Shown one piece after another: positions 1-5,040 of a DNA stretch of 5,040 nucleotides. Numbering within the stretch: position 1 is the stretch's first letter; each line of letters begins with the position of its first letter. Below the pieces are notes generated by a model, which had not been told where the DNA came from, ran no database searches, and was given only the letters and a program-made list of their open reading frames with translations. This DNA is from Cycloclasticus sp. (GTDB lineage: Bacteria > Pseudomonadota > Gammaproteobacteria > Methylococcales > Cycloclasticaceae): NCBI GenBank assembly GCA_012960055.1, contig DUCA01000092.1, forward strand, positions 1 through 5,040. The letters are read 5' to 3'. The position numbers and the translations under genes were made by a program.

Positions 1-360
1 GACATGGACGAAGACGCACAGAAAGCGGCAAAGGCTATTCGCATACTTCATGCAGAACACCCTGAAATTGAAGTGGAAGGCGAAATGCAAGCCGATGCTG
101 CATTACTAGAAAGCTTAAGAAAGGAACTCATCAGTACCTCCAAAATGGAAGGCGAAGCAAACCTGCTTATTTTCCCAAGTTTAGACGCAGCGAATATCTC
201 CTTCAATCTACTACGAATTCTTAGCGATGGCGTCACCGTTGGCCCTATCTTATTAGGTATTGATAAACCTGTTCATATTCTCAAACCTCTTGCTTCAGTT
301 AGACGCATATTGAACATGACCGCCTTATGCTCTGCGGAACACCAAGCAACTGAGTCATAA
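1..360 (+). CDS. maeB: NADP-dependent malic enzyme, C-terminal phosphotransacetylase-like domain (partial, 5' end outside window)
   Basis: This is the last 119 codons of a protein that enters from the left edge; the frame is open from base 1 and ends at TAA 358-360. The visible part matches the C-terminal end of MaeB-type malic enzymes as I remember them: VEGEMQADAAL near the start, then EANLLIFPSLDAANISFNLL, then GVTVGPILLGIDKPVHIL and SVRRILNMTAL. These are conserved blocks of the phosphate-acetyltransferase-like domain fused behind the malic enzyme core. MaeB decarboxylates malate to pyruvate with NADP reduction in the cytoplasm; the PTA-like tail is generally regarded as regulatory (acetyl-CoA and related effectors) rather than catalytic. 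The catalytic malic domain lies outside the window and cannot be checked. A stand-alone Pta is the alternative, but the ending (SVRRILNM followed by a short tail) fits MaeB better. The ATG at base 4 is internal, not the start. Confidence 0.88.
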   Translation, partial: DMDEDAQKAAKAIRILHAEHPEIEVEGEMQADAALLESLRKELISTSKMEGEANLLIFPSLDAANISFNLLRILSDGVTVGPILLGIDKPVHILKPLASVRRILNMTALCSAEHQATES

Positions 361-412
361 TTTACAACTAACCATCATAATGTTAAGTAGCTCATATTAT
401 GAGGGGCGTGTT

Positions 413-424
413 GTTTACTATAAT
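413..424 (+). promoter_or_regulatory. possible promoter -10 region upstream of the broken flagellar-like frame
   Basis: A perfect TATAAT hexamer at 419-424 stands 14 bases before the remnant reading frame that begins at 439. The best -35 match is TTATGA at 397-402, only three of six consensus bases, with a 16-base spacer; it overlaps the right arm of the 375-402 inverted repeat. A transcript starting near 431 would leave only about 8 bases of leader and no ribosome binding site. If this promoter is real, it no longer serves a normally translated gene. The match could easily be chance in AT-rich DNA. Confidence 0.25.
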
Positions 425-438
425 CCACGTATTGATAA

Positions 439-678
439 CTGGACGTTGCATCAATAAGCCAAAATGCCATATCCGGCATGACTAGAGGCATTAATCAAAC
501 AGATACTGCAAGCCAACGGCTCGTAAGCAGCGAACAATTGAGCGGTGAAAAATAAGACAAAGACACCGCAAAAGACCTTATCCCATTAAAACAAGCCGAA
601 ACCCAGGTTCAAATATCAGCCCGAGTAGCACAAACCGCTGGCAACGTCATTGGCAGCATTCTTGACGTCCACGCATAA
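439..678 (+). pseudogene. remnant of a small flagellar basal-body-rod-like protein (no ATG, in-frame stop)
   Basis: Reading frame 1 gives LDVASISQNAISGM at its start (439-480) and IPLKQAETQVQISARVAQT then GNVIGSILDVHA at its end (up to TAA 676-678). Together they make about 79 residues. This is the length and pattern of a small protein family seen in flagellated Gammaproteobacteria and often annotated as flagellar rod/hook C-terminal-like: an N-terminal S-I-S-x-x-A-x-x-G-M block, then a helical C-terminus with L-x-x-x-x-x-x-V-x-x-S-A-x-V-x-x-T-x-x-x-x-G-S-x-L-D. Two defects stand out. The expected start position is CTG (439-441), directly behind in-frame TGA and TAA with no Shine-Dalgarno. 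An in-frame TAA (553-555) also interrupts the middle. The only ATG in frame (478) would give 25 codons, and no start codon follows the internal stop. The family link is from memory of the pattern. Recent decay is the simplest reading; sequencing error at two sites is less likely. Confidence 0.55.
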
Positions 679-775
679 GCCTCTCTTTAATTAACCTGTT
701 TTCATTAGCGCGTTAAAATTTCTGCTCTAGTGTTTCCAGCACCTCTTATTGTAGAATATCGCTTTTCTCAACATT

Positions 776-782
776 AGAAGGG
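776..782 (+). promoter_or_regulatory. ribosome binding site deciding the GTG start of the FKBP gene
   Basis: AGAAGGG lies 7 bases before the GTG at 790-792, an ideal Shine-Dalgarno spacing. No ATG in this frame fits better: the first in-frame ATG lies 11 codons in, inside the conserved N-terminal helix, and would remove part of the dimerisation domain. Confidence 0.75.
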
Positions 783-789
783 TAATACA

Positions 790-1392
790 GTGGAAACCGA
801 CAAACAGAAACTAAGCTACACCATGGGCCAACAAATTGCTGGCGGCATACAACAAGACAAATTAGACGTTGAAACAGAATCACTCGTTCTTGGCATGACG
901 CACGCTTTGAATGGCGACGATAGCCTTTTAAGCGAAGAGGAAATGCGCTCTGTTATCGAAAACTTCCAAAAGGAAATGCAAGCTAAAGCCAATGAAGTTA
1001 AGGGTGGAAATTCAAGCAAAGGCGTTGATTTCTTAACGGAAAATGCGGCCAAAGACGGCGTTATTACACTTGAAAGCGGCATGCAATACACTGTACTTAA
1101 CCAAGGCGACGGCGAAAAGCCTCAAGCCACTGATACGGTTGATGTGCACTACGAAGGTTCTTTAATTAATGGTACTGTATTTGATAGCTCGATTAAACGT
1201 GGCGAACCAGCTACTTTCCCAGTTAATGGCGTTATTCAAGGCTGGCAAGAAGCTCTACAGTTAATGGAAGTTGGCACTAAATGGAAAGTATTTATTCCAT
1301 CTGAACTTGCTTACGGCGAACACGGCGCAGGCGGATCAATTGGACCGAACGAAACATTGATTTTCGAAATGGAATTATTGGCAATTAAGTAA
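790..1392 (+). CDS. fklB: FKBP-type peptidyl-prolyl cis-trans isomerase, FklB/FKBP22-like
   Basis: This 200-residue protein catalyses cis-trans isomerisation of X-Pro bonds and assists protein folding. Residues 1-70 form the helical N-terminal FKBP_N dimerisation region (KLSYTMGQQIAGGI, then LVLGMTHAL, then a long charged helix). Residues about 95-200 are the FKBP catalytic fold. Visible active-site residues are Tyr121 in HYEGSLINGTVFDSS, Phe131 and Asp132 in the same block, Val148-Ile149 and Trp152 in VIQGWQEAL, Tyr175 in SELAYG, and Phe192 near the end. All the usual hydrophobic-pocket positions are present, so it should be active. There is no signal peptide, which points to cytoplasmic FklB (E. 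coli about 206 aa) rather than periplasmic FkpA or Mip. The start is GTG with a good Shine-Dalgarno. The gene appears monocistronic, flanked by a leader and a strong terminator. The family assignment is secure; the exact symbol is less so. Confidence 0.9.
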   Translation: METDKQKLSYTMGQQIAGGIQQDKLDVETESLVLGMTHALNGDDSLLSEEEMRSVIENFQKEMQAKANEVKGGNSSKGVDFLTENAAKDGVITLESGMQYTVLNQGDGEKPQATDTVDVHYEGSLINGTVFDSSIKRGEPATFPVNGVIQGWQEALQLMEVGTKWKVFIPSELAYGEHGAGGSIGPNETLIFEMELLAIK

Positions 1393-1405
1393 CTGCCAAT
1401 AATTA

Positions 1406-1444
1406 GGTATAAAAAAGCCGCTCATTGAGCGGCTTTTTTATACC
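1406..1444. terminator. bidirectional intrinsic terminator between convergent fklB and fabB
   Basis: This is a perfect 18-bp inverted repeat with a 3-base loop (ATT, 1424-1426). The left arm 1406-1423 reads GGTAT, six A, GCCGCTC; the right arm 1427-1444 is its exact complement. The GC-rich core GCCGCTC/GAGCGGC is followed by T6 on the + strand and, because of the A6, also by T6 on the - strand. It can therefore stop transcription of the FKBP gene (stop codon 1390-1392) and of fabB (stop codon 1457-1459). It starts 13 bases after the former and lies 12 bases beyond the latter. Confidence 0.93.
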
Positions 1445-1456
1445 CAAACGAACCCG

Positions 1457-2674
1457 TTAAGCTTCGTAGCGCTTCATCACCAATGTTGCATTGGTTCCGC
1501 CAAAGCCGAAACTGTTCGACATCACCGTGTTCAACTGCACATCTGTTTGCATCTCCTGAACAATGTTCACGCCTTCAGCCGCTTCATCCAAGTTGTCAAT
1601 ATTTGCTGATGCTGTGATGAAGTTATCTTTCATCATCAACATGCAATAAATCGCTTCTTGCACACCGGCTGCGCCTAGTGAATGACCAGACAATGACTTC
1701 GTTGAACCAATCGGTGGTGTACTCTCACCAAATACGGCTTTAACCGCTTTCAATTCGGCCATATCGCCCACTGGCGTACTGGTTCCGTGTGCATTAATGT
1801 AATCAATCGGTGCGTCTACATTTTCTAACGCCATTTGCATACAACGTGCTGCACCTTCACCTGATGGAGCCACCATGTCATAACCATCAGAAGTTGCGCC
1901 ATAACCAACCAATTCGGCGTAAATTTTCGCACCGCGAGCCAAAGCAACATCCAACGCTTCCACCACAACCACACCGCCACCGCCAGCAATAACAAAACCA
2001 TCACGGTCAGCATCGTAAGCACGAGACGCTGTTTCAGGCGCGTCATTCCTTTTAGTGGACAAGGCACCCATGGCGTCAAACATCATAGTTAATGACCAAT
2101 GTTCTTCTTCACCACCGCCAGCAAACACGCGATCTTGTTTACCCAATTGAATAAGCTCCATCGCATTACCAATACAGTGTGAGCTCGTTGCACACGCTGA
2201 GGTAATGGAATAGTTAACGCCTTTAATTTTATACGGCGTCGCCAAGCCAGCAGATACGGTACTGCTCATGGTTCTTGGCACCATATAAGGCCCAACACGG
2301 CGAATCCCTCTTGTATTTAATAAGTTAATCGCATCATCGACATTCTTAGTAGATGCGCCACCAGAACCCATAATCAAGCCAGTCTTTGGATTCGACACTT
2401 CTTCATCGGTCAAACCCGCATCATCAATCGCTTGTTGCATAGACACATAAGCAAAGGCCGCTGCATCACCCATAAAGCGCTTGGCTTTACGGTCAATATG
2501 CTCAGAAAGGTCAATCTGTGGCACACCGGCCACATGACTCCGAAAACCTTTTTCTTTGTATTCTTCTACAAAGCTAATGCCAGATTTTCCGGCTTTTAAC
2601 GACTCAGCAACTGCATCTGCATCACTACCCAGTGATGACACAATACCCATACCGGTAATAACAACACGTCTCAT
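1457..2674 (-). CDS. fabB: beta-ketoacyl-ACP synthase I
   Basis: This 405-residue cytoplasmic condensing enzyme joins malonyl-ACP to a growing acyl-ACP. It is the isoform needed to elongate cis-3-decenoyl-ACP towards unsaturated fatty acids. The thiolase-fold catalytic set is complete: Cys161 in SITSACATSSHC, His296 in NAHGTSTPVGD, Lys326 in GSTKSLSGHS and His331 in the same block. All four sit two residues before their E. coli FabB positions (163, 298, 328, 333), and the length matches (E. coli 406). The glycine-rich GFGGTNA lies near the C-terminus (391-397), and MRRVVITGMGIVSSLG is the typical start. FabB rather than FabF is favoured by the length, the residue register, the RRVVITG start and pairing with fabA. 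ATG is at 2672-2674, 12 bases behind the fabA stop, so the two genes form one operon. Transcription ends at the 1406-1444 hairpin. Confidence 0.96.
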   Translation of the reverse strand: MRRVVITGMGIVSSLGSDADAVAESLKAGKSGISFVEEYKEKGFRSHVAGVPQIDLSEHIDRKAKRFMGDAAAFAYVSMQQAIDDAGLTDEEVSNPKTGLIMGSGGASTKNVDDAINLLNTRGIRRVGPYMVPRTMSSTVSAGLATPYKIKGVNYSITSACATSSHCIGNAMELIQLGKQDRVFAGGGEEEHWSLTMMFDAMGALSTKRNDAPETASRAYDADRDGFVIAGGGGVVVVEALDVALARGAKIYAELVGYGATSDGYDMVAPSGEGAARCMQMALENVDAPIDYINAHGTSTPVGDMAELKAVKAVFGESTPPIGSTKSLSGHSLGAAGVQEAIYCMLMMKDNFITASANIDNLDEAAEGVNIVQEMQTDVQLNTVMSNSFGFGGTNATLVMKRYEA

Positions 2675-2680
2675 AATCAG

Positions 2681-2687
2681 TCCTTCT
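2681..2687 (-). promoter_or_regulatory. fabB ribosome binding site overlapping the fabA stop codon
   Basis: On the - strand the sequence reads TAAGAAGGACTGATT then ATG. AGAAGGA lies 6 bases before the fabB start, and its first base falls in the third position of the fabA TAA (2687-2689). Ribosomes finishing fabA sit on the fabB initiation site, which suggests translational coupling and balanced FabA:FabB synthesis. Confidence 0.75.
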
Positions 2688-3211
2688 TAGAAATTTTCAG
2701 TTGATTGAAATAAACCAACACGTAAGTCTTTGCCTTCGTAAATCACTTTACCATCCACTTCCATTGTTGCATCAGCAATACCCATAACCAATTTACGCAT
2801 GATAACGCGCTTTAAATCAATTCTATAGGTGACTTTTTTAGCGGTCGGTAATACTTGACCCGTGAATTTAAGCTCACCCACACCCAAGGCACGGCCACGG
2901 CCTAAACCACCTTTCCAACCCAAGAAAAACCCGACTAACTGCCACATAGCATCCAGTCCTAGGCAGCCTGGCATCACCGGATCACCCGGAAAGTGACAAT
3001 CAAAAAACCACAAATCAGGCGTAATATCGAGTTCAGCAATAATTTGACCTTTCCCGTGTGGGCCGCCATCTTCGGTGATGGATACAATTCTATCCACCAT
3101 CAACATATTGGGCATAGGTAGTTGCGCATTGCCGGGGCCAAACAATTCGCCACGACCACAGGTTAATAATTCTTCTCGATTATATGAATTCTGTCTTTTA
3201 ATATCAGTCAA
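2687..3211 (-). CDS. fabA: 3-hydroxydecanoyl-ACP dehydratase/isomerase
   Basis: This 174-residue hotdog-fold enzyme dehydrates 3-hydroxydecanoyl-ACP and isomerises trans-2- to cis-3-decenoyl-ACP, the branch point to unsaturated fatty acids. The catalytic pair is present: His73 in CHFPGDPVMPGCLGLDA and Asp87 at the end of the same block (His70 and Asp84 in the usual mature E. coli numbering). The central helix MWQLVGFFLGW and the FabA-type N-terminus NSYNREELLTCGRGELFG also match, and the length fits the family (about 172). The isomerase role rather than FabZ-only activity is supported by the length, the PGCLGLDAMWQ block and the fabB neighbour. The start is TTG at 3209-3211: an in-frame TAA lies five codons upstream and no ATG or GTG precedes the conserved NSY block in this frame. 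A Shine-Dalgarno stands 9 bases away. The TTG start may lower translation. Confidence 0.96.
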   Translation of the reverse strand: MTDIKRQNSYNREELLTCGRGELFGPGNAQLPMPNMLMVDRIVSITEDGGPHGKGQIIAELDITPDLWFFDCHFPGDPVMPGCLGLDAMWQLVGFFLGWKGGLGRGRALGVGELKFTGQVLPTAKKVTYRIDLKRVIMRKLVMGIADATMEVDGKVIYEGKDLRVGLFQSTENF

Positions 3212-3220
3212 TGCACTATG

Positions 3221-3225
3221 TCCTT
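3221..3225 (-). promoter_or_regulatory. ribosome binding site deciding the TTG start of fabA
   Basis: AAGGA on the - strand lies 9 bases before TTG (3209-3211). The GTG at 3213-3215 is closer in appearance to a start, but it is out of frame and meets a stop after two codons (GTG CAT TGA), so the TTG is the only workable initiation codon. Confidence 0.7.
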
Positions 3226-3291
3226 ATTGGTTTTTGAATAAACAATCTATCTTTTTCCTATGATACTTGTTCTTGCACAAATGAGCGAGTT

Positions 3292-3330
3292 TCAGTCACA
3301 CTGATTATGCCAACAGTTAATTTTTCACAA
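3292..3330 (-). promoter_or_regulatory. possible fabAB promoter with a 13-bp palindrome
   Basis: In the 113-base gap before fabA, the - strand shows TTGTGA (3325-3330, overlapping the TGA stop of the upstream gene) and CATAAT (3304-3309), separated by 15 bases. These are a -35 with four and a -10 with five consensus matches, although the spacer is short. A perfect inverted repeat TCAGT-GTG-ACTGA (3292-3304) sits just after the -10, where a repressor would block initiation. It does not match what I recall of the FabR or FadR operators, so any regulator is unknown. The leader would be about 85 bases. Both promoter and operator are inference from short motifs. Confidence 0.3.
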
Positions 3331-4629
3331 GCCTAGTAGCTGACTAACAAGCATTAAAATTACGCAGCCAGCAATATACATCTTTATCCCATAGGGTAAA
3401 TTCCATCTAAAAATAGCCCCTCCAGACACGCCATAACGACCATGCAAGGCTAAGTTAATGCCAGAGATTGGACTGGTAGACACGCCCAGCGCCCATGACA
3501 TCAAAAACATAATCGCCAACAGGGTTTGATCCGGCGCAATAGGCATGATCCAATGCCCAACAACGGCAATACTGATCACCGGATGCACACCCAATACAGC
3601 AAACGAGAACATACATAATAAAATAACTGACGCAACAACGCCATCAAAGTGTTGAAACGGAATCGCAATAGACAGGCCATCAAACGCTGCAGCAAGACCC
3701 GAACCTAATACCCCGGCAATCAAAAAAAGCAATAATTCATTCTTCATCTGTGGCAGCTTGTTAAGGACATGCTGCTGAAAATCAACCGATGCATCGCGCA
3801 GGCCTTCACGCGCAATTAGGACCACCACACTAATCAAAATGGCACAGGTGGCAATCAACGCTAACACCTTGATGTTTGGAAAAGCATGCTGGCTAAAGAA
3901 AACCATCAGCACCAATAAAGCCGGTAACCACAAAGTTCCAAAATGAATCGGGTAACCAACGAAGTCTTCCAGTAACTCACCGTCTTGATGACGGCTAACA
4001 TCGAGCATCGTCACAACAAACGCTAGGCCTGCCATCATCAACCCAAGGCTGATAACGATGGGCAACGACGCATCCGGCGTGAAAACAAGCGCCGCTGCAA
4101 AGGCGGCGAAAAAGGGCGACCAATTCGCCGCCGAGGTAAACGCACGGGTTAATAATTTTTGCTGGTTCATCGACAGTGCCCGTTCTTTCACCAAGCGATC
4201 AGCCACCAGCATAACAGCGGATAAATTAATAACCGAGCCAAAAAAATGCACACCTAAATAGGTTCTAATGAAGGCTTTCTTCCCCTTAGGCAATGGCGCC
4301 GACGCTTCGATTTTTGGTAACGCGACCAATTGCAAAAACTGCACCCCAATTAGCATCACAATCATCAATTGATTTGCCGACAAGGCGTCTAGAAAATGAC
4401 GGGTATCGCCTGTTTGCCAGGCGACAAACCAGCTGATGCTAGCGAAGAGACTGATGATTAAAATGATTTTTTTCTGCTTACTGCCCAATTCAAAAAACAG
4501 AATAAGCCCGGCAAGCCAAGTGACCCAGCCAATCACTTCATTAACCGGCAGCGGTAAAAAGGCATTAACAACCGTCAATGCAAAACTGAGCAGCAATAAC
4601 GGCCCAGCTGATCGTCGTAGAAACAACAC
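3325..4629 (-). CDS. polytopic inner-membrane protein, putative anion-permease-like transporter
   Basis: This 434-residue protein is very hydrophobic, with about 10-12 membrane segments, roughly at 7-27, 32-48, 54-71, 86-104, 121-143, 188-208, 230-247, 252-273, 297-316, 327-348, 367-390 and 413-433. Two similar short blocks fall in the two halves: TSAANWSPFFAAFAAAL (165-181) and ALGVSTSPISGINLAL (380-395). Each is a small-residue, Ser-Pro-containing stretch of the sort that forms re-entrant substrate loops in ion-transporter-superfamily permeases (DASS, ArsB, DctM/CitT relatives). The architecture therefore suggests an inverted-repeat secondary transporter for an anion, but I do not recognise the family and cannot name a substrate. 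Charged loops at about 145-164 and 274-297 separate the halves. The start is GTG (4627-4629), immediately after the PanE stop and in the same frame, with no clear Shine-Dalgarno; TTG at 4624-4626 is an alternative. Coupling to PanE is likely. Its substrate could be a pantothenate-pathway acid, but this is guesswork from position. Confidence 0.75.
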   Translation of the reverse strand: MLFLRRSAGPLLLLSFALTVVNAFLPLPVNEVIGWVTWLAGLILFFELGSKQKKIILIISLFASISWFVAWQTGDTRHFLDALSANQLMIVMLIGVQFLQLVALPKIEASAPLPKGKKAFIRTYLGVHFFGSVINLSAVMLVADRLVKERALSMNQQKLLTRAFTSAANWSPFFAAFAAALVFTPDASLPIVISLGLMMAGLAFVVTMLDVSRHQDGELLEDFVGYPIHFGTLWLPALLVLMVFFSQHAFPNIKVLALIATCAILISVVVLIAREGLRDASVDFQQHVLNKLPQMKNELLLFLIAGVLGSGLAAAFDGLSIAIPFQHFDGVVASVILLCMFSFAVLGVHPVISIAVVGHWIMPIAPDQTLLAIMFLMSWALGVSTSPISGINLALHGRYGVSGGAIFRWNLPYGIKMYIAGCVILMLVSQLLGL

Positions 4630-5040
4630 TTACGCGGGTGCTTTTTCTACAGCTAGGCGTAATAAGGTGGAAATCGTCTTGTTGTAAGGCGCATCCTTCC
4701 CTGCTTGTTCACAACCACGAATAACCACACCGCATATTTCTTCAATTTCCAAAGGGCGGGCTTTCTCACGATCAACCAACATCGACGGCTTAATAGAGTC
4801 AAAGGTAGAAATCAATTCGAGCATTTCTTCCAAATCATCAGCCGTTAACTCAACGCCATTCGCTCTAGCAGCTTGCACCGCCTCCTCCATCGCGCCTCTA
4901 ATCAGTGGTTTCAGGTCGTCACGCGGCGTTGCTTCACCGGTTTTCATCTGCAACAAGGCGCAAAGTGGGTTAACACCGTTATTAATAATCAGCTTACGCC
5001 ATAACTCTTTGTTGATGTCCTTGGCGACTTCCGTTGGAAT
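4630..5040 (-). CDS. panE: 2-dehydropantoate 2-reductase, C-terminal part (5' end outside window)
   Basis: The frame is open to the right edge, giving 137 codons including the TAA at 4630-4632; the visible protein has 136 residues. Codons in 4957-5040 add IPTEVAKDINKELWRKL and INNGVNPLCA before the LLQMKTGE stretch, so the gene does not begin at the in-window TTG or ATG. The ELWRKLIINNGVNPL block is the ketopantoate reductase C-terminal domain start with its catalytic lysine. PSMLVDREKARPLEIEEI then carries the conserved Ser and the substrate-binding/catalytic Glu. The ending, G..P.N..I..LLRL, also fits. The enzyme reduces 2-dehydropantoate to pantoate with NADPH in pantothenate and CoA synthesis. 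The N-terminal Rossmann domain (GxGxxG) is outside the window. Some members of this family act on other 2-keto acids, so PanE rather than a paralog is likely but unproven. The following transporter gene begins at the very next base. Confidence 0.85.
   Translation of the reverse strand: MPTEVAKDINKELWRKLIINNGVNPLCALLQMKTGEATPRDDLKPLIRGAMEEAVQAARANGVELTADDLEEMLELISTFDSIKPSMLVDREKARPLEIEEICGVVIRGCEQAGKDAPYNKTISTLLRLAVEKAPA

Larger units (their letters stand above)
361..789. other. 429-base gap between maeB and the FKBP gene
   Basis: No intact gene is visible here. The gap holds the broken flagellar-like reading frame at 439-678 (separate entry). Just after maeB there is a perfect 7-bp inverted repeat, TCATAAT (375-381) and ATTATGA (396-402), with a 14-base loop. 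It is AT-rich and has no T-run behind it, so it is a poor candidate for an intrinsic terminator. A consensus -10 hexamer TATAAT lies at 419-424, with a weak -35 candidate TTATGA at 397-402 (16-base spacer). From 679 to 789 the sequence is AT-rich leader for the FKBP gene. A possible -10 TAGAAT lies at 752-757, but I see no convincing -35. Confidence 0.6.

Noticed and set aside
375..402. Inverted repeat TCATAAT/ATTATGA after maeB as a terminator
   Set aside because: The stem is short and AT-rich with a 14-base loop, and G-rich rather than T-rich sequence follows it.
478..555. Short 25-codon frame from the ATG at 478 as a real peptide
   Set aside because: It is the middle of the conserved flagellar-like frame cut by the internal TAA, and no Shine-Dalgarno precedes the ATG.
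1825..2079. 84-residue minus-strand reading frame inside fabB
   Set aside because: It overlaps the well-conserved fabB frame and its composition (Trp, Leu, Met, Val runs) is that of a shifted-frame shadow.
3075..3263. 62-residue plus-strand frame covering the fabA start and leader
   Set aside because: Most of it is the reverse of the conserved FabA N-terminus, and no supporting start signal is visible.
4058..4261. Plus-strand reading frame opposite the permease
   Set aside because: It is antisense to a gene with clear membrane-protein character, with no binding site or recognisable motif.
4630..4956. Complete 108-residue protein beginning at the TTG at 4956
   Set aside because: The frame stays open to 5040 and the upstream codons encode the conserved ketopantoate reductase block with the catalytic lysine, so this is a truncated view of a longer gene.

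Overview
The window looks like an ordinary housekeeping stretch of a marine-type gammaproteobacterial chromosome with moderate to lowish GC. The main clue is the adjacent fabA-fabB pair, the anaerobic unsaturated fatty acid module typical of Gammaproteobacteria. A MaeB-type malic enzyme tail and an FklB-type FKBP isomerase fit the same group. I cannot name a genus from the sequence alone.

Layout. On the + strand, positions 1-360 hold the C-terminal end of a malic enzyme (MaeB), entering from outside the window. A 429-base gap follows (361-789). It contains what I read as a broken small flagellar-rod-like gene (439-678) that lacks a normal start codon and carries an in-frame TAA. The FKBP-type prolyl isomerase gene (790-1392, GTG start) comes next. 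It ends at a perfect 18-bp-stem hairpin (1406-1444) that can terminate transcription from both sides. Everything to the right is on the - strand. In transcription order: the C-terminal part of a ketopantoate reductase (PanE/ApbA family, running off the right edge), a polytopic membrane protein that looks like an anion-permease-type transporter, then fabA and fabB, which converge on the hairpin.

How the genes relate. FabA makes and isomerises the trans-2/cis-3 decenoyl-ACP intermediate, and FabB elongates the cis product, so the pair supplies unsaturated fatty acids. PanE belongs to pantothenate synthesis, hence CoA and the phosphopantetheine arm of ACP, a loose metabolic link to the fab genes. 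The PanE stop codon and the transporter GTG start touch with no base between them and share a frame, so those two genes are almost certainly co-transcribed and translationally coupled. No clear terminator separates the transporter from fabA, but the 113-base gap may hold a separate fab promoter and a small palindrome.

I found no mobile element, CRISPR array, RNA gene or obviously new system. The most interesting items are the decayed flagellar-like gene, the stop/start junction with an uncharacterised permease, and the run of non-ATG start codons (GTG, TTG, GTG).
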